The position numbers and the translations under genes are program-made. Shown in pieces: positions 1-15,000 of a DNA stretch of 64,000 nucleotides. Source of the DNA: Gentiana macrophylla (Eukaryota; Streptophyta; Magnoliopsida; Gentianales; Gentianaceae); assembly GCA_026214975.1 (NCBI GenBank), contig JAOBSW010000181.1:1-64000 (forward strand), in the 5' to 3' direction. Each line of letters starts with the position of its first letter. Position 1 is the stretch's first letter. The notes beneath the pieces were generated by a model, which ran no database searches, was not told the DNA's origin, and worked only from the letters and a program-made list of their open reading frames with translations.

Positions 1-3000
1 AGAAGAAAACATGAATTCGAACTCGCTACCAAAGAAAAACACAAATTTCTACTCGCTATAATGGGAAAACACAAATTTCCGCGATGTCAACTCGTTATCG
101 TGGAAAAACATTTTTTCTACAAGGACAACTCGTTACCAGAGAAAAACACAAATTTGAACTCGTTAATAAGAAGAAAACATGAATTGAAACTCGTTACCAA
201 AGAAAAACACAAATTTCTACTGCTATAATGGGAAAACACAAATTTCCGCGATGTCAACTCGTTATCGTGTGAAAAAACATTTTTTCTACAAGGACAACTC
301 GCTACCAGAGAAAAACACAAATTTGAACTCGTTAATAAGAAGAAAACATGAATTCGAACTCATACCAAAGAAAAACACAAATTTCTACTCGCTATAATGG
401 GAAAACACAAATTTTCCGCGATGTCAACTCGTTATCGTGGAAAAACATTTTTTCTACAAGGACAACTCGCTACCAGAGAAAAACACAAATTTGAACTCGT
501 TAATAAGAAGAAAACATGAATTCGAACTCGCTACCAAAGAAAAACACAAATTTCTACTCGCTATAATGGGAAAACACAATTTTTCCGCGATGTCAACTCG
601 TTATCGTGGAAAAAACATTTTTTCTACAAGGACAACTCGCTACCAGAGAAAAACACAAATTTGAACTCGTTAATAAGAAGAAAACATGAATTCGAACTCG
701 CTACCAAAGAAAAACACAAATTTCTACTCGTTATAATGGGAAAACACAAATTTCCGCGATGTCAACTCGTTATCGTGGAAAAAACATTTTTTCTACAAGG
801 ACAACTCGCTACCGTGAGAAAAACACAAATTTGAACTCGTTAATAAGAAGAAAACATGAATTCGAACTCGTTACCAAAGAAAAACACAAATTTCTACTCG
901 TTATAATGGGAAAACACAAATTTCCGCGATGTCAACTCGTTATCGTGGAAAAACATTTTTTCTACAAGGACAACTCGCTACCAGAGAAAAACATTTGAAT
1001 TTGAACTCGTTAATAAGAAGAAAACATGAATCGAACTCTACCAAAGAAAAACACAAATTTCTACTCGCTATAATGGGAAAACACAAATTTCCGCGATGTC
1101 AACTCGTTATCGTGGAAAAACATTTTTTTTTCTACAAGGACAACTCGCTACCAGAGAAAAACACAAATTTGAACTCGTTAATAAGAAGAAAACATGAATT
1201 CGAACTCGCTACCAAAGAAAAAAACACAAATTTCTACTGCTATAATGGGAAAACACAAATTTCCGCGATGTCAACTCGTTATCGTGAAAAACATTTTTTC
1301 TACAAGGACAACTCGTTACCAGAGAAAAACACAAATTTGAACTCGTTAATAAGAAGAAAACATGAATTCGAACTCGCTACCAAAGAAAAACACAAATTTC
1401 TACTGCTATAATGGGAAAACACAAATTTTCCGCGATGTCAACTCGTTATCGTGGAAAAACATTTTTTCTACAAGGACAACTCGTTACCAGAGAAAAACAC
1501 AAATTTTTGAACTCGTTAATAAGAAGAAAACATGAATTCGAACTCGTTACTCAAAGAAAAACACAAATTTCTACTGCATATAATGGGAAAACACAAATTT
1601 CCGCGATGTCAACTCGTTATCGTGGAAAAACATTTTTTTCTACAAGGACAACTCGTTACAGAGAAAAACACAAATTTGAACTCGTTAATAAGAAGAAAAC
1701 ATGAATTCGAACTCGCTACCAAAGAAAAACACAAATTTCTACTCGCTATAATGGAAAAAACACAAATTTCCGCGATGTCAACTCGTTATCGTGAAAAACA
1801 TTTTTTCTACAAGGACAACTCGCTACTGAGAAAAACACAAATTTGAACTCGTTAATAAGAAGAAAACATGAATTCGAACTCGCTACCAAAGAAAAACACA
1901 AATTTCTACTCGCTATAATGGGAAAACACAAATTTCCGCGATGTCAACTCGTTATCGTGAAAAAACATTTTTTCTACAAGGACAACTCGTTACCAGAGAG
2001 AAAAACACAAATTTGAACTCGTTAATAAGAAGAAAACATGAATTCGAACTCGTTACCAAAGAAAAACACAAATTTCTACTCGTTATAATGGGAAAACACA
2101 AATTTCCGCGATGTCAACTCGTTATCGTGGAAAAACATTTTTTCTACAAGGACAACTCGCTACCAGAGAAAAACACAAATTTGAACTCGTTAATAAGAAG
2201 AAAACATGAATTCGAACTCGCTACCAAAGAAAAACACAAATTTCTACTCGCTATAATGGGAAAACACAAATTTCCGCGATGTCAACTCGTTATCGTGAAA
2301 AACATTTTTTCTACAAGGACAACTCGTTACCAGAGAAAAACACAAATTTGAACTCGTTAATAAGAAGAAAACATGAATTCGAACTCGCTACCAAAGAAAA
2401 ACACAAATTTCTACTGCTATAATGGGAAAACACAAATTTCCGCGATGTCAACTCGTTATCGTGGAAAAAATTTTTTTCTACAAGGACAACTCGCTACCGA
2501 GAAAAACACAAATTTGAACTCGTTAATAAGAAGAAAACATGAATTCGAACTCGCTACCAAAGAAAAACACAAATTTCTACTCGCTATAATGGGAAAACAC
2601 AAATTTCCGCGATGTCAACTCGTTATCGTATCGTGAAAAACATTTTTTCTACAAGGACAACTCGCTACCAGAGAAAAACACAAATTTGAACTCGTTAATA
2701 AGAAGAAAACATGAATTCGAACTCGCTACCACCAAAAAAACACAAATTTCTACTCGCTATAATGGGAAAACACAAATTTTCCGCGATGTCAACTCGTTAT
2801 CGTGAAAAAACATTTTTTCTACAAGGACAACTCGCTACCAGAGAAAAACACAAATTTGAACTCGTTAATAAGAAGAAAACATGAATTCGAACTCGCTACC
2901 AAAGAAAAACACAAATTTCTACTCGCTATAATGGGAAAACACAAATTTCCGCGATGTCAACTCGTTATCGTGTGAAAAACATTTTTTCTACAAGGACAAC

Positions 3001-6000
3001 TCGCTACCAGAGAAAAACACAAATTTGAACTCGTTAATAAGAAGAAAACATGAATTCGAACTCGTTACCAAAGAAAAACACAAATTTCTACTCGCTATAA
3101 TGGGAAAACACAAATTTTTCCGCGATGTCAACTCGTTATCGTGGAAAAAACATTTTTTCTACAAGGACAACTCGCTACCAGAGAAAAACACAAATTTGAA
3201 CTCGTTAATAAGAAGAAAACATGAATTCGAACTCGCTACCAAAGAAAAAACACAAATTTCTACTCGCTATAATGGGAAAACACAAATTTCCGCGATGTCA
3301 ACTCGTTATCGTGGAAAAACATTTTTTCTACAAGGACAACTCGCTACCAGAGAAAAACACAAATTTGAACTCGTTAATAAGAAGAAAACATGAATTCGAA
3401 CTCTACCAAAGAAAAAAAACACAAATTTCTACTGCTATATAATGGGAAAACACAAATTTTCCGCGATGTCAACTCGTTATCGTGGAAAAAACATTTTTTC
3501 TACAAGGACAACTCGCTACCGAGAAAAACACAAATTTGAACTCGTTAATAAGAAGAAAACATGAATTCGAACTCGCTACCAAAGAAAAACACAAATTTCT
3601 ACTCGTTATAATGGGAAAACACAAATTTTCCGCGATGTCAACTCGTTATCGTGGAAAAACATTTTTTTCTACAAGGACAACTCGCTACCAGAGAAAAACA
3701 CAAATTTGAACTCGTTAATAAGAAGAAAACATGAATTCGAACTCGCTACCAAAGAAAAACACAAATTTCTACTCGCTATAATGGGAAAACACAAATTTCC
3801 GCGATGTCAACTCGTTATCGTGGAAAAACATTTTTTTCTACAAGGACAACTCGCTACCAGAGAAAAACACAAATTTGAACTCGTTAATAAGAAGAAAACA
3901 TGAATTCGAACTCGCTACCAAAGAAAAACACAAATTTCTACTCGCTATAATGGGAAAACACAAATTTCCGCGATGTCAACTCGTTATCGTGGAAAAACAT
4001 TTTTTCTACAAGGACAACTCGCTACAGAGAAAAACACAAATTTGAACTCGTTAATAAGAAGAAAACATGAATTCGAACTCGCTACCAAAGAAAAAACACA
4101 AATTTCTACTGCTATAATGGGAAAACACAAATTTCCGCGATGTCAACTCGTTATCGTGAAAAACATTTTTTCTACAAGGACAACTCGCTACCAGAGAAAA
4201 ACACAAATTTGAACTCGTTAATAAGAAGAAAACATGAATTCGAACTCGCTACCAAAGAAAAACACAAATTTCTACTCGCTATAATGGGAAAACACAAATT
4301 TCCGCGATGTCAACTCGTTATCGTGGAAAAACATTTTTTTTCTACAAGGACAACTCGCTACCGAGAAAAACACAAATTTGAACTCGTTAATAAGAAGAAA
4401 ACATGAATTCGAACTCTACCAAAGAAAAACACAAATTTCTACTGCTATAATGGGAAAACACAAATTTCCGCGATGTCAACTCGTTATCGTGAAAAACAAT
4501 TTTTTTTCTACAAGGACAACTCGTTACCAGAGAAAAACACAAATTTGAACTCGTTAATAAGAAGAAAACATGAATTCGAACTCATACCAAAGAAAAACAC
4601 AAATTTCTACTCGTTATAATGGAAAAAACACAATTTTCCGCGATGTCAACTCGTTATCGTGGAAAAACATTTTTTCTACAAGGACAACTCGCTACAGAGA
4701 AAAACACAAATTTGAACTCGTTAATAAGAAGAAAACATGAATTCGAACTCGCTACCCAAAGAAAAAACAAATTTCTACTCGTTATAATGGGAAAACACAA
4801 ATTTCCGCGATGTCAACTCGTTATATCGTGAAAAACATTTTTTTCTACAAGGACAACTCGTTACCAGAGAAAAACACAAATTTGAACTCGTTAATAAGAA
4901 GAAAACATGAATTCGAACTCGCTACCAAAGAAAAACACAAATTTCTACTCGCTATAATGGGAAAACACAAATTTCCGCGATGTCAACTCGTTATCGTGGA
5001 AAAAAACATTTTTTTCTACAAGGACAACTCGTTACCAGAGAAAAACACAAATTTGAACTCGTTATAATAAGAAGAAAACATGAATTCGAACTCTACCAAA
5101 GAAAAACACAAATTTCTACTCGCTATAATGGGAAAACACAAATTTCCGCGCGATGTCAACTCGTTATCGTGAAAAAAACATTTTTCTACAAGGACAACTC
5201 GCTACCAGAGAAAAACACAAATTTGAACTCGTTAATAAGAAGAAAACATGAATTCGAACTCGCTACCAAAGAAAAACACAAATTTCTACTGCTATAATGG
5301 GAAAACACAAATTTCCTCGCGATGTCAACTCGTTATCGTGGAAAAAACATTTTTCTACAAGGACAACTCGCTACAGAGAAAAACACAAATTTGAACTCGT
5401 TAATAAGAAGAAAACATGAATTCGAACTCGCTACCAAAGAAAAACACAAATTTCTACTCGCTATAATGGGAAAACACAAATTTCCGCGATGTCAACTCGT
5501 TATCGTGGAAAAACATTTTTTTTCTACAAGGACAACTCGTTACCAGAGAAAAACACAAATTTGAACTCGTTAATAAGAAGAAAACATGAATTCGAACTCG
5601 CTACCAAAGAAAAACACAAATTTCTACTCGCTATAATGGGAAAACACAAATTTCCGCGATGTCAACTCGTTATCGTGGAAAAAAATTTTTTTTCTACAAG
5701 GACAACTCGCTACCGAGAGAAAACACAAATTTGAACTCGTTAATAAGAAGAAAACATGAATTCGAACTCGCTACAAAGAAAAACACAAATTTCTACTCGC
5801 TATAATGGGAAAACACAAATTTCCGCGATGTCAACTCGTTATCGTGAAAAAAATTTTTTCTACAAGGACAACTCGTTACCGTGAGAAAAACACAAATTTG
5901 AACTCGTTAATAAGAAGAAAACATGAATTCGAACTCGTTACCAAAGAAAAACACAAATTTCTACTGCTATAATGGAAAACACAAATTTTCCGCGATGTCA

Positions 6001-9000
6001 ACTCGTTATCGTGAAAAACATTTTTTTTCTACAAGGACAACTCGTTACAGAGAAAAACACAAATTTGAACTCGTTAATAAGAAGAAAACATGAATTCGAA
6101 CTCGCTACCAAAGAAAAACACAAATTTCTACTGCTATAATGGGAAAAACACAAATTTCCGCGATGTCAACTCGTTATCGTGAAAAAAACATTTTTTCTAC
6201 AAGGACAACTCGTTACCAGAGAGAAAACACAAATTTGAACTCGTTAATAAGAAGAAAACATGAATTCGAACTCGTTACCAAAAAAAAACACAAATTTCTA
6301 CTCGCTATAATGGGAAAACACAAATTTCCGCGATGTCAACTCGTTATCGTGGAAAAACATTTTTTCTACAAGGACAACTCGCTACTGTGAGAAAAACACA
6401 AATTTGAACTCGTTAATAAGAAGAAAACATGAATTCGAACTCGCTACCAAAGAAAAAAACACAAATTTCTACTCATATAATGGGAAAACACAAATTTTCC
6501 GCGATGTCAACTCGTTATCGTGAAAAACATTTTTTTTTCTACAAGGACAACTCGTTACCGTGAGAAAAACACAAATTTGAACTCGTTAATAAGAAGAAAA
6601 CATGAATTCGAACTCGCTACCAAAGAAAAACACAAATTTCTACTCGCTATAATGGGAAAACACAAATTTCCGCGATGTCAACTCGTTATCGTGGAAAAAC
6701 ATTTTTTTCTACAAGGACAACTCGTTACCAGAGAAAAACACAAATTTGAACTCGTTAATAAGAAGAAAACATGAATTCGAACTCGCTACCAAAAAGAAAA
6801 ACACAAATTTCTACTGCTATAATGGGAAAACACAAATTTTCCGCGATGTCAACTCGTTATCGTGGAAAAACATTTTTTCTACAAGGACAACTCGCTACAC
6901 AGAGAAAACACAAATTTGAACTCGTTAATAAGAAGAAAACATGAATTCGAACTCGCTACCAAAGAAAAACACAAATTTCTACTCGTTATAATGGGAAAAC
7001 ACAAATTTCCGCGATGTCAACTCGTTATCGTGGAAAAACATTTTTTCTACAAGGACAACTCGTTACCAGAGAAAAACACAAATTTGAACTCGTTAATAAG
7101 AAGAAAACATGAATTCGAACTCATACCAAAAGAAAAACACAAATTTCTACTGCTATAATGGGAAAACACAAATTTCCGCGATGTCAACTCGTTATCGTGG
7201 AAAAACATTTTTTCTACAAGGACAACTCGTTACCAGAGAAAAACACAAATTTGAACTCGTTAATAAGAAGAAAACATGAATTCGAACTCTACCAAAGAAA
7301 AACACAAATTTCTACTGCTATAATGGGAAAACACAAATTTCCGCGATGTCAACTCGTTATCGTGAAAAACATTTTTTCTACAAGGACAACTCGCTACGTG
7401 AGAAAAACACAAATTTGAACTCGTTAATAAGAAGAAAACATGAATTCGAACTCGCTACCAAAGAAAAACACAAATTTCTACTCGCTATAATGGGAAAACA
7501 CAAATTTCCGCGATGTCAACTCGTTATCGTGGAAAAACATTTTTTTCTACAAGGACAACTCGCTACCAGAGAAAAACACAAATTTGAACTCGTTAATAAG
7601 AAGAAAACATGAATTCGAACTCGCTACCAAAGAAAAACACAAATTTCTACTCGTTATAATGGGAAAACACAAATTTCCGGCGATGTCAACTCGTTATCAG
7701 GGAAAAAACATTTTTTCTACAAGGACAACTCGTTACCAGAGAAAAACACAAATTTGAACTCGTTAATAAGAAGAAAACATGAATTCGAACTCGTTACCAA
7801 AGAAAAAAAACACAAATTTCTACTCGTTATAATGGGAAAACACAAATTTCCTGCGATGTCAACTCGTTATTATCGTGAAAAACATTTTTTTTTTCTACAA
7901 GGACAACTCGTTACCAGAGAAAAACACAAATTTGAACTCGTTAATAAGAAGAAAACATGAATTCGAACTCGCTACCAAAGAAAAAACAAATTTCTACTGC
8001 TATAATGGGAAAACACAAATTTCCGCGATGTCAACGATGTCAACTATATCGTGGAAAAACATTTTTTTCTACAAGGACAACTCGTTACCAGAGAAAAACA
8101 CAAATTTGAACTCGTTAATAAGAAGAAAACATGAATTCGAACTCGCTACCAAAGAAAAACACAAATTTCTACTGCTATAATGGGAAAACACAAATTTCCG
8201 CGATGTCAACTCGTTATCGTGGAAAAATTTTTTTTTCTACAAGGACAACTCGTTACCAGAGAAAAACACAAATTTGAACTCGTTAATAAGAAGAAAACAT
8301 GAATTCGAACTCGCTACCAAAGAAAAACACAAATTTCTACTCGCTATAATGGGAAAACACAAATTTCCGCGATGTCAACTCGTTATCGTGGAAAAACATT
8401 TTTTCTACAAGGACAACTCGCTACCGTGAGAAAAACACAAATTTGAACTCGTTAATAAGAAGAAAACATGAATTCGAACTCGCTACCAAAGAAAAACACA
8501 AATTTCTACTGCTATAATGGGAAAACACAAATTTCCGCGATGTCAACTCGCGTTATCGTGGAAAAACATTTTTTCTACAAGGACAACTCGCTACCAGAGA
8601 AAAACACAAATTTGAACTCGTTAATAAGAAGAAAACATGAATTCGAACTCGCTACCAAAGAAAAACACAAATTTCTACTCGCTATAATGGGAAAACACAA
8701 ATTTTCCGCGATGTCAACTCGTTATCGTGGAAAAACATTTTTTCTACAAGGACAACTCGCTACCAGAGAAAAACACAAATTTGAACTCGTTAATAAGAAG
8801 AAAACATGAATTCGAACTCGCTACCAAAGAAAAACACAAATTTCTACTCTACTATAATGGGAAAACACAAATTTCCGCGATGTCAACTCGTTATCGTGAA
8901 AAAAATTTTTTTCTACAAGGACAACTCGCTACAGAGAAAAACACAAATTTGAACTCGTTAATAAGAAGAAAACATGAATTCGAACTCGTTACCAAAGAAA

Positions 9001-12000
9001 AACACAAATTTCTACTCGTTATAATGGGAAAACACAATTTTCCGCGATGTCAAGACTCGTTATCGTGGAAAAAAACATTTTTCTACAAGGACAACTCGTT
9101 ACAGAGAAAAACACAAATTTGAACTCGTTAATAAGAAGAAAACATGAATTCGAACTCGTTACCAAAGAAAAACACAAATTTCTACTGCTATAATGGGAAA
9201 ACACAAATTTTCCGCGATGTCAACTCGTTATCGTGGAAAAACATTTTTTCTACAAGGACAACTCGCTACCGAGAGAAAACACAAATTTGAACTCGTTAAT
9301 AAGAAGAAAACATGAATTCGAACTCGTTACCAAAGAAAAAACACAAATTTCTACTGCTATAATGGGAAAACACAAATTTCCGCGATGTCAACTCGTTATC
9401 GTGGAAAAACATTTTTTCTACAAGGACAACTCGCTACTACAGAGAAAAACACAAATTTGAACTCGTTAATAAGAAGAAAACATGAATTCGAACTCGCTAC
9501 CAAAGAAAAACACAAATTTCTACTGCTATAATGGGAAAACACAAATTTTTCCGCGATGTCAACTCGTTATCGTGGAAAAACATTTTTTCTACAAGGACAA
9601 CTCGCTACCAGAGAAAAACACAAATTTGAACTCGTTAATAAGAAGAAAACATGAATTCGAACTCGCTACCAAAGAAAAACACAAATTTCTACTCGCTATA
9701 ATGGGAAAACACAAATTTCCGCGATGTCAACTCGTTATCGTGAAAAAATTTTTTTTTCTACAAGGACAACTCGCTACCAGAGAAAAACACAAATTTGAAC
9801 TCGTTAATAAGAAGAAAACATGAATTCGAACTCATACCAAAGAAAAACACAAATTTCTACTGCTATAATGGGAAAACACAAATTTCCGCGATGTCAACTC
9901 GTTATCGTGGAAAAACATTTTTTCTACAAGGACAACTCGTTACCAGAGAAAAACACAAATTTGAACTCGTTAATAAGAAGAAAACATGAATTCGAACTCT
10001 ACCAAAGAAAAACACAAATTTCTACTGCTATAATGGGAAAACACAAATTTTCCGCGATGTCAACTCGTTATCGTGGAAAAACATTTTTTTCTACAAGGAC
10101 AACTCGCTACCAGAGAAAAACACAAATTTGAACTCGTTAATAAGAAGAAAACATGAATTCGAACTCGCTACCAAAGAAAAACACAAATTTCTACTGCTAT
10201 AATGGGAAAACACAAATTTCCGCGATGTCAACTCGTTATCGTGAAAAACATTTTTTTCTACAAGGACAACTCGCTACCAGAGAAAAACACAAATTTGAAC
10301 TCGTTAATAAGAAGAAAACATGAATTCGAACTCGTTACTACAAAGAAAAACACAAATTTCTACTGCTATAATGGGAAAACACAAATTTCCGCGATGTCAA
10401 CTCGTTATCGTGGAAAAACATTTTTTCTACAAGGACAACTCGTTACCAGAGAAAAACACAAATTTGAACTCGTTAATAAGAAGAAAACATGAATTCGAAC
10501 TCGCTACCAAAGAAAAAAACACAAATTTCTACTGCTATAATGGGAAAACACAAATTTCCGCGATGTCAACTCGTTATCGTGTGAAAAACATTTTTTCTAC
10601 AAGGACAACTCTGCTACCAGAGAAAAACACAAATTTGAACTCGTTAATAAGAAGAAAACATGAATTCGAACTCGTTACCAAAGAAAAACACAAATTTCTA
10701 CTCGCTATAATGGGAAAACACAAATTTCCGCGATGTCAACTCATATCGTGAAAAAACATTTTTTTCTACAAGGACAACTCGTTACCAGAGAAAAACACAA
10801 ATTTGAACTCGTTAATAAGAAGAAAACATGAATTCGAACTCGCTACCAAAGAAAAACACAAATTTCTACTCGCTATAATGGGAAAACACAAATTTCCGCG
10901 ATGTCAACTCGTTATCGTGAAAAACATTTTTTCTACAAGGACAACTCGTTACACGAGAAAAACACAAATTTGAACTCGTTAATAAGAAGAAAACATGAAT
11001 TCGAACTCGTTACCAAAGAAAAAAAACACAAATTTCTACTGCTATAATGGGAAAACACAAATTTCCGGCGATGTCAACTCGTTATCAGTGAAAAAAACAT
11101 TTTTTCTACAAGGACAACTCGTTACCAGAGAAAAACACAAATTTGAACTCGTTAATAAGAAGAAAACATGAATTCGAACTCGTTACCAAAGAAAAACACA
11201 AATTTCTACTGCTATAATGGGAAAACACAAATTTCCGCGATGTCAACTCGTTATCGTGGAAAAACATTTTTTTTCTACAAGGACAACTCGCTACAGAGAA
11301 AAACACAAATTTGAACTCGTTAATAAGAAGAAAACATGAATTCGAACTCGCTACCAAAGAAAAAACACAAATTTCTACTGCTATAATGGGAAAACACAAA
11401 TTTCCGCGATGTCAACTCGTTATCGTGGAAAAACATTTTTTCTACAAGGACAACTCGCTACCAGAGAAAAACACAAATTTGAACTCGTTAATAAGAAGAA
11501 AACATGAATTCGAACTCGCTACCAAAGAAAAACACAAATTTCTACTCGCGTAATGGGAAAACACAAATTTCTCGCGATGTCAACTCGTTATCGTGAAAAA
11601 CATTTTTTCTACAAGGACAACTCGTTACAGAGAAAAACACAAATTTGAACTCGTTAATAAGAAGAAAACATGAATTCGAACTCGCTACCAAAGAAAAACA
11701 CAAATTTCTACTCGCTATAATGGGAAAACACAAATTTCCGATGATGTCAACTCGTTATCGTGGAAAAACATTTTTTCTACAAGGACAACTCGCTACCAGA
11801 GAAAAACACAAATTTGAACTCGTTAATAAGAAGAAAACATGAATTCGAACTCGCTACCAAAGAAAAACACAAATTTCTACTGCTATAATGGGAAAACACA
11901 AATTTCCGCGATGTCAACTCGTTATCGTGAAAAACATTTTTTCTACAAGGACAACTCGTTACCAGAGAAAAACACAAATTTGAACTCGTTAATAAGAAGA

Positions 12001-15000
12001 AAACATGAATTCGAACTCGCTACCAAAGAAAAACACAAATTTCTACTGCTATAATGGGAAAACACAAATTTCCGCGATGTCAACTCGCTATCGTGGTGGA
12101 AAAAACATTTTTTTCTACAAGGACAACTCGTTACCAGAGAAAAACACAAATTTGAACTCGTTAATAAGAAGAAAACATGAATTCGAACTCGCTACCAAAG
12201 AAAAACACAAATTTCTACTCGCTATAATGGGAAAACACAAATTTCCGCGATGTCAACTCGTTATCGTGAAAAAACATTTTTCTACAAGGACAACTCGCTA
12301 CCAGAGAGAAAACACAAATTTGAACTCGTTAATAAGAAGAAAACATGAATTCGAACTCGCTACAAAGAAAAACACAAATTTCTACTCGCTATAATGGGAA
12401 AACACAAATTTCCGCGATGTCAACTCGTTATCGTGAAAAAAAATTTTTTTTTCTACAAGGACAACTCGCTACCAGAGAAAAACACAAATTTGAACTCGTT
12501 AATAAGAAGAAAACATGAATTCGAACTCGCTACCAAAAAGAAAAACACAAATTTTACTGCTATAATGGGAAAACACAAATTTCCGCGATGTCAACTCGTT
12601 ATCGTGAAAAACATTTTTTTTCTACAAGGACAACTCGCTACCAGAGAAAAACACAAATTTGAACTCGTTAATAAGAAGAAAACATGAATTCGAACTCGCT
12701 ACCAAAGAAAAACACAAATTTCTACTGCTATAATGGGAAAACACAAATTTTCGGCGATGTGTCAACTCGTTATCGTGAAAAAAAAACATTTTTTCTACAA
12801 GGACAACTCGTTACCAGAGAAAAACACAAATTTGAACTCGTTAATAAGAAGAAAACATGAATTCGAACTCGCTACAAAGAAAAACACAAATTTCTACTCG
12901 TTATAATGGGAAAACACAAATTTCCGCGATGTCAACTCGTTATCGTGGAAAAACATTTTTTCTACAAGGACAACTCGTTACTGAGAAAAACACAAATTTG
13001 AACTCGTTAATAAGAAGAAAACATGAATTCGAACTCGTTACCAAAAAAAAACACAAATTTCTACTCGCTATAATGGGAAAACACAAATTTCCGCGATGTC
13101 AACTCGTTATCGTGAAAAACATTTTTTTTCTACAAGGACAACTCGCTACAGAGAAAAACACAAATTTGAACTCGTTAATAAGAAGAAAACATGAATTCGA
13201 ACTCGTTACCAAAGAAAAACACAAATTTCTACTGCTATAATGGGAAAACACAAATTTCCGCGATGTCAACTCGTTATCGTGGAAAAATTTTTTTCTACAA
13301 GGACAACTCGTTACCAGAGAAAAACACAAATTTGAACTCGTTAATAAGAAGAAAACATGAATTCGAACTCGCTACCAAAGAAAAACACAAATTTCTACTC
13401 GCTATAATGGGAAAACACAAATTTCCGCGATGTCAACTCGTTATCGTGAAAAAAACATTTTTTTTCTACAAGGACAACTCGTTACCAGAGAAAAACACAA
13501 ATTTGAACTCTCATAAGAAGAAAAACATGAATTCATGAATTCGAACTCGCTACCAAAGAAAAACACAAATTTCTACTGCTATAATGGGAAAACACAAATT
13601 TCCGCGATGTCAACTCGTTATCGTGAAAAAAACATTTTTTCTACAAGGACAACTCGTTACTGAGAAAAACACAAATTTGAACTCGTTAATAAGAAGAAAA
13701 CATGAATTCGAACTCGCTACCAAAGAAAAACACAAATTTCTACTGCTATAATGGGAAAACACAAATTTCCGCGATGTCAACTCGTTATCGTGGAAAAACA
13801 TTTTTTTTTCTACAAGGACAACTCGCTACCGTGAGAAAAACACAAATTTGAACTCGTTAATAAGAAGAAAACATGAATTCGAACTCGCTACCAAAGAAAA
13901 ACACAAATTTCTACTGCTATAATGGGAAAACACAAATTTTCCGCGATGTCAACGTTATATCGTGGAAAAACATTTTTTCTACAAGGACAACTCGTTACAG
14001 AGAAAAACACAAATTTGAACTCGTTAATAAGAAGAAAACATGAATTCGAACTCGCTACAAAGAAAAACACAAATTTCTACTCGCTATAATGGGAAAACAC
14101 AAATTTCCGCGATGTCAACTCGTTATCGTGGAAAAAATTTTTTTTTCTACAAGGACAACTCGCTACCAGAGAAAAACACAAATTTGAACTCGTTAATAAG
14201 AAGAAAACATGAATTCGAACTCGCTACCAAAGAAAAACACAAATTTCTACTCGCTATAATGGGAAAACACAAATTTCCGCGATGTCAACTCGTTATCGTG
14301 AAAAACATTTTTTCTACAAGGACAACTCGCTACCAGAGAAAAACACAAATTTGAACTCGTTAATAAGAAGAAAACATGAATTCGAACTCGCTACCAAAGA
14401 AAAACACAAATTTCTACTGCTATAATGGGAAAACACAAATTTCCGCGATGTCAACTCGTTATCGTGAAAAAACATTTTTTCTACAAGGACAACTCGTTAC
14501 CAGAGAAAAACACAAATTTGAACTCGTTAATAAGAAGAAAACATGAATTCGAACTCATTACCAAAGAAAAACACAAATTTCTACTCGTTATAATGGGAAA
14601 ACTCAAATTTCCGCGATGTCAACTCGTTATCGTGGAAAAACATTTTTTCTACAAGGACAACTCGTTACCGTGAGAAAAACACAAATTTGAACTCGTTAAT
14701 AAGAAGAAAACATGAATTCGAACTCGTTACCAAAGAAAAACACAAATTTCTACTGCTATAATGGGAAAACACAAATTTCCGCGATGTCAACTCGTTATCG
14801 TGGAAAAACATTTTTTCTACAAGGACAACTCGCTACCAGAGAAAAACACAAATTTGAACTCGTTAATAAGAAGAAAACATGAATTCGAACTCGCTACCAA
14901 AAGAAAAAACACAAATTTCTACTCGCTATAATGGGAAAACACAAATTTCCGCGATGTCAACTCGTTATCGTGGTGAAAAACATTTTTTCTACAAGGACAA